64,000 nucleotides of DNA from Catalimonadaceae bacterium JC749 (GTDB taxonomy: Bacteria > Bacteroidota > Bacteroidia > Cytophagales > Cyclobacteriaceae), in assembly GCA_021730635.1 (NCBI GenBank), contig JAJNNC010000006.1:62001-126000 (forward strand), in the 5' to 3' direction. Below are positions 45,151 to 52,383 of the stretch, one piece after another. The notes below the pieces were generated by a model that was given only the letters and a program-made list of their open reading frames with translations, made no database searches and was not told the DNA's origin. The translations under genes and the position numbers were made by a program. Within the stretch, counting starts at the first letter, position 1. Every line of letters begins with the position of its first letter.

Positions 45151-46743
45151 TCATGGTTTACCGGATCTGACTAATGATTTTTCTCCCTCCTCCTTTTTCT
45201 TTTGTAACCAGCCGGCATAGGTTAAATTATTGATATCTTTCGCAGGGCTAAAGCATAAACTGAACAGATACCCCACTACAAAAAGTACAATATGACTGTA
45301 GACCCCTATCATTAAGGTATGGTGCGTATAATTGTAAGCGCCCAGATCCACTAACAGCCGGTTCTCTCCCCCAATCTCCAGTGGTGTAGACGTAATGATG
45401 GCATAGGCCGTAAACATAATGCTGGCTAAAATACCCATATAAACACCTTCTTTGTTAGCTCTTTTGCTGAAGATGCCTAACAGAAACATGCCGGCAATGC
45501 CGCCCGAAAATATGGCGTACAAGGTGAAGACAATACCCAGTGCCCCTTCCCCTCCATGTCGCACATAATACAAGGCAATCAGCATAGACGCGAAGCCTGC
45601 CAGGACAATCACCAGTTTACTCATGAACATGCGTTGTTTCTCTGTGCTCTCCGGTTTAAACCTCAGATAATAATCTTCCAGGACAATGGCCGAAAGGCAG
45701 TTTAACTCAGAGTCCAGGCTGGAAATGGCCGCAGCCAGGAGGGCTGCCAGAACGAGCCCTATGACTCCCGCAGGCATTTGGGTCATGATAAAATAAGGGA
45801 AAACACCATCCGGCTTCACATCGGGGGGTAAGGCTACCCCATTGAGTTGGTAATAGGCAAACAGGGCCGTTCCTATGAACATAAACATAGCCCATAAGGG
45901 AACGCTCATAAATACACCCATTAAAGAGGCTTTAATAGCTTCTTTGTCAGATTTCGCTGTCAGGTACCGCTGCACAATGGTCTGATCCGTTCCATATTTC
46001 TGGATGGCATAAAAGACTCCGTTGAGCACCATCACCAGAAAAGTTAAATGCACCACATCAAATTCGTAGGGACCAAAGCCTGTTTTATCATTTTCTACAG
46101 CGACTTCCCAAATGGCTGCCGGCCCCCCTTTGGTGGTAAATAAAAGAATTAGCAGCGTGACAAGGCCGCCTGCAATGAGAATGAATCCCTGCATCACATC
46201 CATCCAGATAACGGCTTCTATTCCTCCTATTAAAGTGATGAATATGATGAGTGATCCCATGATCCATACCATCTCTGTAGTACTCAGACCCGTTGCTTTC
46301 GAGAATGTCAGCGCGATTAGAAAGAACACAGTGCCCACCCCAGAAAAATGGGCCAGGATAAAGCCTAATGAACTGTACAAGCGTGCCCCAAAGCCAAACC
46401 TTCTTTCGAAATATTCATAAGCACTGAGCTTGATGACCTTGCGGTACAGTGGCACAATAAATCCTATAAAGAATAACAGGGTAACAGGAACCATCAGGCC
46501 CTGAACCAGCAATATCCAGTTGGATGAAAATCCTTCTCCCGGGTAGGCTAAAAAAGTAATACTGCTGATCAGGGTGGCCAGGATAGACATGCCGATGGCC
46601 CATGCCGGAATAGAACCACTGGCTGTAAAAAATTTTTTAGTATTATTCTGTTTTCTGGAAAATTTCAGACTGATGGCCACTGGAATGAGCAGAGAAATTC
46701 CAATGATGATGTAGTCTAAACTATGTAAGGATATTTCATTCAT
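45151..46743 (-). CDS. Sodium:solute symporter (SSS family)
   Basis: This 530-residue inner-membrane protein with 13-14 helices has SSS-family features such as FTASGSIPAWAIGMSILATLISSITFLAYPGEGF near the N-terminus, GGIEAVIWMDVMQGFILIAGG in the middle, and LAAAISSLDSELNCLSAIVLEDYYLRF, which carries the Na+-site Ser pair. Bacterial members import sugars, sugar acids or other organic anions with Na+. The flanking catabolic genes suggest it takes up an acid-sugar or uronate-like product of PUL2. There is a 15-bp spacing to both neighbours. Confidence 0.88.
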   Translation of the reverse strand: MNEISLHSLDYIIIGISLLIPVAISLKFSRKQNNTKKFFTASGSIPAWAIGMSILATLISSITFLAYPGEGFSSNWILLVQGLMVPVTLLFFIGFIVPLYRKVIKLSAYEYFERRFGFGARLYSSLGFILAHFSGVGTVFFLIALTFSKATGLSTTEMVWIMGSLIIFITLIGGIEAVIWMDVMQGFILIAGGLVTLLILLFTTKGGPAAIWEVAVENDKTGFGPYEFDVVHLTFLVMVLNGVFYAIQKYGTDQTIVQRYLTAKSDKEAIKASLMGVFMSVPLWAMFMFIGTALFAYYQLNGVALPPDVKPDGVFPYFIMTQMPAGVIGLVLAALLAAAISSLDSELNCLSAIVLEDYYLRFKPESTEKQRMFMSKLVIVLAGFASMLIALYYVRHGGEGALGIVFTLYAIFSGGIAGMFLLGIFSKRANKEGVYMGILASIMFTAYAIITSTPLEIGGENRLLVDLGAYNYTHHTLMIGVYSHIVLFVVGYLFSLCFSPAKDINNLTYAGWLQKKKEEGEKSLVRSGKP

Positions 46744-46758
46744 GGTTGCATCGTTTGA

Positions 46759-47961
46759 TCACAGATGATTAGCCCGCTGTATTTGCTGAGAAACCCAAAG
46801 GTCTTCCGGCCACACATAACTTCCCGGTTTGGTGGTTACATACAGGGTTGAATTTCCTTCCATTTTCATCCGGATAACACCCGTATCCAATTCCTGAACA
46901 GGCCATAATTTCCTGACACCCAGATGACTTAATATCGCTGAGGTGGTACTGCCTCCCTCTATCAGTAATTCATTGAGTTGCACTCTTTGCACTACTTCCT
47001 TGATCAGTAGCCCTATGGTTTCCTGGATGCGGGAGGTAAGGTCGGGTTCGCTGCTTTGAGCATGAAGAATAGCCACAATCACTTTGTGATGAACACGAAA
47101 AGCCTGCACAATTTCCTCTACCCATTGCTCAAAATGATGGGGATTATATTGTTTGTTGTAATAGATTTCTTCCGGCATGTTTGAAAGTACGTGACCATCC
47201 AACTTTTTGAAGAAACTTGGATCCCTGGAAATCGAACTTCCGAAAACAAACAGTGCCTTCTCACCGAATGCCACCGGGGGTAATTTTCTGTCAGGTTGGC
47301 GATCCGATTGCGTTAGCTGTTGACCCAGGAGGGCATTGAAAAAACCTGAAGCTCCCGCCATCAGTGTATGTTCATCCATTTTCATAGCCCACTGATCCAG
47401 ATCCTTCAGATGAGCCACATCTCCTACGATCAGGCCTTCTTCTGGCAAGGTGTCGTGCGGTTTCAGATTGACTAGCTTGATCGATCCTTTTATAGGATTT
47501 AGTATCTCCAATACGGAAGAGGAGGTTATCGGAAAATGTGGATCCGAAGAAAAATAAGTCTCATGCAAGGGAACCTGATCAATATAGTAGATGCCCCCTT
47601 GAATGATACGTGTAAGAACCGGATTGGCAGCCACAATGAGGATTCTCTTCTTTTCTGAGGCTTCCATTTGTGCTAACAATTCGGGAACAACATGACCTCT
47701 CAACACAGAATCCAGTTTTTTGTAAATAAAAACGGGAAGAAACGTCATCAACTGCCGGGTGATTTGCGTGATATGGGCAACCGCTTTCTCCGGTGATAAG
47801 GCACGGGTATCTGCGTTGATAACCAGCAAATCAGTCTGATGCTGTATAGCCTCCGATTCAATGACAACATCCAGGCCATGTCGCAAACCGATCCCTCCTA
47901 TTTCAGCAGCTCCGGTAAAATCGTCAGCGATGACTGCAATCATTTTTTTGTGATTAAGCAT
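46759..47961 (-). CDS. DUF1537 four-carbon acid sugar kinase family protein
   Basis: This 400-residue kinase has the N-terminal substrate domain (MIAVIADDFTGAAEIGGIGLRHG and FIYKKLDSVLRGHVVPE, the family ADDFTGA and KxDSxLRG motifs) and the C-terminal nucleotide domain (LLIEGGSTTSAILSHLGV). Characterised relatives phosphorylate D-threonate, L-threonate or D-erythronate at O4. The adjacent PdxA-type dehydrogenase is the partner used in D-threonate breakdown to dihydroxyacetone phosphate and CO2. The start at 47961 shares one base with the pdxA stop (TAATG); an ATG at 47943 would begin MIAVIADD and is also plausible. Confidence 0.85.
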   Translation of the reverse strand: MLNHKKMIAVIADDFTGAAEIGGIGLRHGLDVVIESEAIQHQTDLLVINADTRALSPEKAVAHITQITRQLMTFLPVFIYKKLDSVLRGHVVPELLAQMEASEKKRILIVAANPVLTRIIQGGIYYIDQVPLHETYFSSDPHFPITSSSVLEILNPIKGSIKLVNLKPHDTLPEEGLIVGDVAHLKDLDQWAMKMDEHTLMAGASGFFNALLGQQLTQSDRQPDRKLPPVAFGEKALFVFGSSISRDPSFFKKLDGHVLSNMPEEIYYNKQYNPHHFEQWVEEIVQAFRVHHKVIVAILHAQSSEPDLTSRIQETIGLLIKEVVQRVQLNELLIEGGSTTSAILSHLGVRKLWPVQELDTGVIRMKMEGNSTLYVTTKPGSYVWPEDLWVSQQIQRANHL

Positions 47962-48992
47962 TATAAAAGTTTTACCGCATACGCTACAGCATGCATTAAC
48001 GCATCCGCACTGGCTGTTCCTTTACCCGCAATTTCAAAAGCGGTTCCATGATCAACGGAAGTCCGGATGATAGGAAGACCTAACGTAATGTTGACCCCCC
48101 TGACGCTTTTCATGGCGTTTTTCTTTTCGTCCCACTGAAAACCCAGGAACTTGAAAGGGATATGCCCCTGGTCATGGTACATGGCTACACAGCCATCATA
48201 CTTCCCACCATACGCCAGCGCAAATAATGTATCGGGAGGCAATGGGCCTTCCACCTGTATGCCTAACCGCCTGGCTTCTTCCACCGCGGGTCTGATCTCT
48301 TCTATATCTTCATGACCAAATAACCCGCCATCACTGGCATGCGGATTCAGCCCGGCCACACCAATTCTGGGAGTCTCTATACCCAGTTTTTTCAATCCCT
48401 CGTGGAGCAACTCAATAACATCCCGTACCCTGTCTTTTTTGATAAGATCACAGGCTTTGCGCAAAGCCACATGGGTTGTCACATGAATGACCCTGAAATT
48501 CTCTTCTGCCAGCAGCATGGCATATTTCCGGGTTTGGGTGAAATGCGCATAAATCTCAGTATGCCCGGAAAAGTGATAACCCGCTTTGTTGATAGACTCC
48601 TTGTGGATAGGCCCTGTTACGGTACCTGCTACCTTGTTTTGCATGGCCAGCTCAATCGCTTTTTTGACAGCCCGGAAAGCCAGGTCACCAGCCGGTACTG
48701 AAATTTCTCCAAACCGTATCTGATCAATACCTTCTCCACCAATGTCAAATACATTCATGATACCTGGTTCATAATGGGCTTGCGCTACATCAGAAATAGC
48801 ACGAATGTCCAGCGCTGCCTGAACAATCTTGCAAGCATTGTCCATTATGGCCGGATGTCCTATGAGCAACGGGCGACATGTTTCATGCAGGCTATCACTG
48901 GCAAAGAGCTTGGCCGCTATTTCTGGTCCTATGCCGGCGGGATCACCCATGGTGATCGCTAATACAGGTCTATCTTTTTCTTTGTCTTTCAT
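47961..48992 (-). CDS. PdxA-family 4-phosphate dehydrogenase (PdxA2-like)
   Basis: This 343-residue oxidoreductase starts MKDKEKDRPVLAITMGDPAGIGPEIAAKLF; an in-frame ATG at 49004 is also possible. PdxA motifs are intact: VTGPIHKESINKAGYHFSGHTEIYA, GLNPHASDGGLFGHEDIEEI, AMYHDQGHIPFK and DHGTAFEIAGKGTASADALMHA, providing the metal-binding histidines. Canonical PdxA works in pyridoxal phosphate synthesis, but pairing with a DUF1537 kinase marks the PdxA2 type that oxidises and decarboxylates threonate or erythronate 4-phosphate to dihydroxyacetone phosphate. It overlaps the aldolase gene upstream, so translation is likely coupled. Confidence 0.88.
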   Translation of the reverse strand: MKDKEKDRPVLAITMGDPAGIGPEIAAKLFASDSLHETCRPLLIGHPAIMDNACKIVQAALDIRAISDVAQAHYEPGIMNVFDIGGEGIDQIRFGEISVPAGDLAFRAVKKAIELAMQNKVAGTVTGPIHKESINKAGYHFSGHTEIYAHFTQTRKYAMLLAEENFRVIHVTTHVALRKACDLIKKDRVRDVIELLHEGLKKLGIETPRIGVAGLNPHASDGGLFGHEDIEEIRPAVEEARRLGIQVEGPLPPDTLFALAYGGKYDGCVAMYHDQGHIPFKFLGFQWDEKKNAMKSVRGVNITLGLPIIRTSVDHGTAFEIAGKGTASADALMHAVAYAVKLL

Positions 48993-49941
48993 TTTCAAAC
49001 TCAATTTGGTTTTCTTCCAGGACAGCTTCCAGCATGGCTAGCATACGATTTTCTTCTTCCCTATCCAGGGTATACATGGGTGGCATGACAAAAGGTTTAC
49101 ACAAGCCATACGTGGCCATCAGTGTTTTCAAAGCAGGTATAGATTCACCCAATAGCTTATCCTTCTGGTAAATGTCAGAAATCTGGTTGGTCACTTGCTG
49201 TAAGTGTGCCGCCTCTGAAGATTTCCCTTGCATAGCTTTTTCATAAAGTTCCCGGTATAGCTTGGGTATCAGATTTCCCGTGCTGGGAACAATACCGTCG
49301 GCTCCTGATTGCAGGGCATAGGCTGATTGGGCAGCCCATCCCAAAAAATAGGCAAAATCTGTCCGTTGCTTCCATTGTCTGACGGATAGATCTATACGCT
49401 CTGTACTTCTTTCTGAATCTTTGATACCCACAATGTTCGGATGATCACTCAGCTGCACTATTACCTCAAAGGGAATAGATTGTTTGACAGTGACAGGCAT
49501 ATTGTAAAGTACCAGTGGGCAAAGAACCTCATCGGCAAGCTGTTCGAAATATCGTAGCATCTGACTGGAAGAAAGTGGATAATAAAAAGGCAGATGCGCC
49601 ACGACCACGTCTACGCCCATCTCTGCAAAGGCTTTTGCCTGGTCTATCGATTCGTGCAGACAATTTCCCGCAATACCGGCAAATATTTTCTGACGCCCCC
49701 TAACAAAATCCACGGTGGATTTCGTAAGGCTCATTTTCTGTGCCTGTGAAAGAGAAACCGATTCGCCGGTGGTGCCCAGTATAAAAGGGGCTATTTTTTC
49801 TTCCAGCAAATGTTCCAGTATTTTTTCAACAGCCGCTGCATCCACAGACAAATTCTCACAGAGGGGTGTGACCATGGGTACAATTACCCCCTGAAATATT
49901 TTATCAGTCTTTTTCATCACAGGTTCAGTAAGCTTTTTCAT
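48970..49941 (-). CDS. Dihydrodipicolinate synthase (DapA/NanA)-superfamily aldolase
   Basis: This 323-residue class I aldolase fold has FILGTTGESVSLS (the GTTGE substrate loop), CPLVLYNMPV (the Tyr in the YNxP motif) and NIVGIKDSE (Schiff-base Lys). The C-terminal VMPPMYTLDREEENRM tail is family-like. Lysine synthesis is unlikely in this context; catabolic members split 2-keto-3-deoxy sugar acids into pyruvate and an aldehyde. The start at 49941 overlaps the alcohol dehydrogenase stop by 17 bp; a second ATG at 49917 would remove the overlap. It probably supplies an aldehyde to the neighbouring dehydrogenase or acts on a side product of the same substrate. Confidence 0.85.
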   Translation of the reverse strand: MKKLTEPVMKKTDKIFQGVIVPMVTPLCENLSVDAAAVEKILEHLLEEKIAPFILGTTGESVSLSQAQKMSLTKSTVDFVRGRQKIFAGIAGNCLHESIDQAKAFAEMGVDVVVAHLPFYYPLSSSQMLRYFEQLADEVLCPLVLYNMPVTVKQSIPFEVIVQLSDHPNIVGIKDSERSTERIDLSVRQWKQRTDFAYFLGWAAQSAYALQSGADGIVPSTGNLIPKLYRELYEKAMQGKSSEAAHLQQVTNQISDIYQKDKLLGESIPALKTLMATYGLCKPFVMPPMYTLDREEENRMLAMLEAVLEENQIEFENERQRKR

Positions 49942-51079
49942 ACATGTTAATAGCGTCGTCCAACGTCACTTCCCGCACATTGTTTTTGAGTAATCGCTGG
50001 ATTTCCATCGCTGACCTGGCCAACGCAGGAATGGCATCAGCCGGGATGCCCAGGTCTGAAAGCCGGGAGGGTACCTGGCAATCCCGGATCAGTTGCCTGA
50101 GGCGCACTATTCCCTGCAAGGCTATGACGGCATCAGAGGCCCTTCGCCTGGCGCCCATCGCTACAGCGATAGCCGCATATCTTTCCTTTGCCGCAGGCAG
50201 GTTAAATTCCATCACATAGGGCAGCAGTAGCGCATTGGAGAGCCCATGGGGAATTTTGAACTGAGTACCCAGCGGATAGGCCAGGGCATGCACGGCCGCT
50301 GTATTTACCGGTCCCAGGCACATACCCCCATAGACACTTCCCAACGCTACCTGGGTACGGGCTTCCAGGTTCTGCCCCTCCTCTACCACCCTTTTCAGGT
50401 TCCGGCTGATTAATCTGATTCCCTCCAATGCCCATACATCGACCATAGGATGCGCAAAGCGGTTGGCAAAGGCTTCAATACAATGGGTCAGCGCATCGAT
50501 ACCAGTATAGGCTGTAATAGAGGCTGGTAAGCTCAGGGTAAGGGCAGGATCAACATAGACACTGTCGGGCACCAGGAAAGGACTGATCATGCCTTTCTTG
50601 GAGCCATCTTTTTCATCGATCAAAATAGCGTTGGGCGACACTTCGCTGCCTGTACCGGAAGTGGTAGGCATGCAAAGCAGATAAGTACCCCTTCCTTTCA
50701 ATAATCCATTCCCCACTATCTCCTCAATAGATTGATCGGCGTGCAAAAGGGCCGCCACTACTTTAGCTACATCCATCACACTACCGCCTCCAATCCCTGC
50801 TATGCTGTCTGCGTCAAAAGATCTTGCTTCCGCCAGAATTTCCTGTAAATCAGCAAAGGAAGGTTCTCCCTTCAAACCCAAATGAATTTTTAGCGTTATC
50901 CCTCCTGACTTCAAAACGTCTAAGGTAGGTGAGAGATGCTCCATCACCGCTGGATCACTGATGATAAAAAAACGTTTGTATCCCGAAGCGAGATAGTCTT
51001 CAGCCATCTGTCGTAAGCTGCCTGCCCCGAAAACCATTCGTTGAGGATGATGGAAAATAATATTTCTTACACTTGTCAT
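49925..51079 (-). CDS. Iron-containing (group III) alcohol dehydrogenase
   Basis: This 384-residue protein has the NAD(P)-binding GIGGGSVMDVAKVVAAL motif and the iron-site residues in AYTGIDALTHCIEAFANRFAHP and AALHALAYPLGTQFKIPHGLSNALLLP. Group III dehydrogenases reduce or oxidise small alcohols and aldehydes, such as lactaldehyde, glycolaldehyde or hydroxybutyrate. Given an adjacent DapA-type aldolase and rhamnose-releasing PUL2, reduction of lactaldehyde from a non-phosphorylating rhamnose route is one option. Oxidation of a C4 polyol acid feeding the kinase/PdxA steps is another. It sits 28 bp downstream of the LacI gene. Confidence 0.88.
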   Translation of the reverse strand: MTSVRNIIFHHPQRMVFGAGSLRQMAEDYLASGYKRFFIISDPAVMEHLSPTLDVLKSGGITLKIHLGLKGEPSFADLQEILAEARSFDADSIAGIGGGSVMDVAKVVAALLHADQSIEEIVGNGLLKGRGTYLLCMPTTSGTGSEVSPNAILIDEKDGSKKGMISPFLVPDSVYVDPALTLSLPASITAYTGIDALTHCIEAFANRFAHPMVDVWALEGIRLISRNLKRVVEEGQNLEARTQVALGSVYGGMCLGPVNTAAVHALAYPLGTQFKIPHGLSNALLLPYVMEFNLPAAKERYAAIAVAMGARRRASDAVIALQGIVRLRQLIRDCQVPSRLSDLGIPADAIPALARSAMEIQRLLKNNVREVTLDDAINMYEKAY

Positions 51080-51107
51080 ATCAGCTAATACATTAGGTTG
51101 ATTGGAT

Positions 51108-52133
51108 TCAACAGGAACTCCGTAGCATTAACTCCGTTTTTAAAATCATACTGACCGTGGGCCGGGTTGGATCATTGATCCGCATGATTAACTGTTCTGC
51201 AGCCCGTTTTCCTATTTCATAGGCAGGTTGTCGGACGGCAGTAAGGGGCGGATTCAGGGAAATTGACCAATACATGTCATCAAAACCAATGATGGCCACA
51301 TCACGGGGAATATGCAATCCTCTTTTGTGGATCGTTTCCAAGGCGCCCAGGGTGATCAGGTTATTGCCGGTAAAGATGGCATCCGGTGGCTTGGGAAGGT
51401 CCAACAACTCTTCACACAATTTTACCCCGCTTTCATGTCTGGAATCTCCATATCTAATCAGGTCCTGATCCAGGGGCAAACCATGGGCCGCTAACGCTTC
51501 CCGATATCCCTGTTCCCGTTGGCGGCTGGAAGGTATCTGCGGGAGCCCTGAGATATAGGCAATGCGCTGATAACCGGATCTGGCCAGATGGTCTACAGCA
51601 GAAAACGCTCCGTTGCGATTTTCTACCACCACTTCATCTACATCTACGCCTATCAGCCCCCGGTCGACACAGACGATGGGTAATCCTTTTTTTACCAGAT
51701 CGATCACTTTCTGGTCACGCTCATCGGTGGGAGCGACGATCATTCCATCGATAGATTCTGATTGTAGAATGTCGAGGTATAACTTTTCCTTCTTTTCATC
51801 CTGTGAAAAATTACACATGATCAGGGCATATTGATTTTCATAAGCCACGTCTTCGATGCCCCGGAATACTTCTACATAGAATGGATTCTGGATATCCGGT
51901 ATGACCACCCCCAGCAGGTTACTGGAAGCATTTCTGTTGCGAAGGCGTTTGGCCACCCGGTTCGGTTGATATTTTAATTCTTTGATCACCTTCTGCACCT
52001 TGAGCCGGGTTTCGGGATGCACTTTTGGGTTCTCGTTCATCACCCTGGAAACGGTTGCAATGGAAACCCCTGCCTTTTCGGCTACCTCATTCAGGCTAAC
52101 AATTTTGTAAACGTTTTCATTGCTATTTTTCAC
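51108..52133 (-). CDS. LacI-family transcriptional regulator
   Basis: This 341-residue regulator has an N-terminal helix-turn-helix (VSLNEVAEKAGVSIATVSRVMNENPKVHPETRLKVQKVIKELKYQPNRVAKRLR) with hinge helix, followed by a periplasmic-binding-protein-like sensor domain (NLLGVVIPDIQNPFYVEVFRGIEDVAYENQYALIMCNF to the end). It begins with the non-family stretch MKNSNENVYK. It is first in the seven-gene catabolic run and has a classic LacI-type palindrome just upstream plus a second half-conserved site at its 5' end, so autoregulation is likely. The effector is probably an intermediate of the pathway encoded downstream. Confidence 0.93.
   Translation of the reverse strand: MKNSNENVYKIVSLNEVAEKAGVSIATVSRVMNENPKVHPETRLKVQKVIKELKYQPNRVAKRLRNRNASSNLLGVVIPDIQNPFYVEVFRGIEDVAYENQYALIMCNFSQDEKKEKLYLDILQSESIDGMIVAPTDERDQKVIDLVKKGLPIVCVDRGLIGVDVDEVVVENRNGAFSAVDHLARSGYQRIAYISGLPQIPSSRQREQGYREALAAHGLPLDQDLIRYGDSRHESGVKLCEELLDLPKPPDAIFTGNNLITLGALETIHKRGLHIPRDVAIIGFDDMYWSISLNPPLTAVRQPAYEIGKRAAEQLIMRINDPTRPTVSMILKTELMLRSSC
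52106..52119. promoter_or_regulatory. Second LacI-type operator-like site at the lacI 5' end
   Basis: TGTAAACGTTTTCA lies inside the first codons of the LacI gene, about 64 bp from the main operator and sharing its TGTAAACGTTTT core. It could support looping or be a coincidence of coding sequence. Confidence 0.4.
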
Positions 52134-52169
52134 AATTTGGAGGTTTTAGGCGTATATTTCTTAGTAGTG

Positions 52170-52186
52170 GTGTAAACGTTTTACAC
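52170..52186. promoter_or_regulatory. LacI-family operator upstream of lacI
   Basis: GTGTAAACGTTTTACAC has 7-bp perfect arms (GTGTAAA / TTTACAC) around a CGT centre, matching the typical LacI-family operator TGTAAACGTTTACA. It lies 37 bp before the lacI start and abuts a possible -7 element, so bound repressor would block the promoter of the whole seven-gene run. Confidence 0.65.
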
Positions 52187-52216
52187 AATATCATAAGGAT
52201 AAATTGTAAATGCAAA
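52186..52216 (-). promoter_or_regulatory. Candidate Bacteroidota promoter for the lacI-led run
   Basis: On the minus strand, TTTG (52216-52213) is followed after 19 nt by TGATATTG (52193-52186). The spacing fits the TTTG-N19-TAnnTTTG consensus, but the -7 element matches only 4 of 6 fixed positions. The LacI-type operator overlaps its downstream edge. Confidence 0.35.
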
Positions 52217-52294
52217 CAAATTTTTAAAAAAAGCCACCCAACCATTGGTGATTGGATTTACAGGAAGTTGTCTGCTCGTAAGAGCCTTCCTCTG

Positions 52295-52356
52295 AGGTGT
52301 CAGACGGCCATAATATAAAAGAACTTACAGTGTGAGTGGCCGACCGTCTGATACCT
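52295..52356. repeat. Interrupted inverted repeat between the DUF6298 gene and lacI
   Basis: AGGTGTCAGACGG at 52295-52307 pairs with CCGTCTGATACCT at 52344-52356 with one mismatch, and the inner CCA/TGG extends the structure. The loop is long (about 26-36 nt), and no U-tract follows on the minus strand. It might be a weak terminator for PUL3 or a footprint of a small element; no gene is present in 52134-52383. Confidence 0.5.
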
Positions 52357-52383
52357 AAAAAATCAGGTGACCCAATCAATAGG

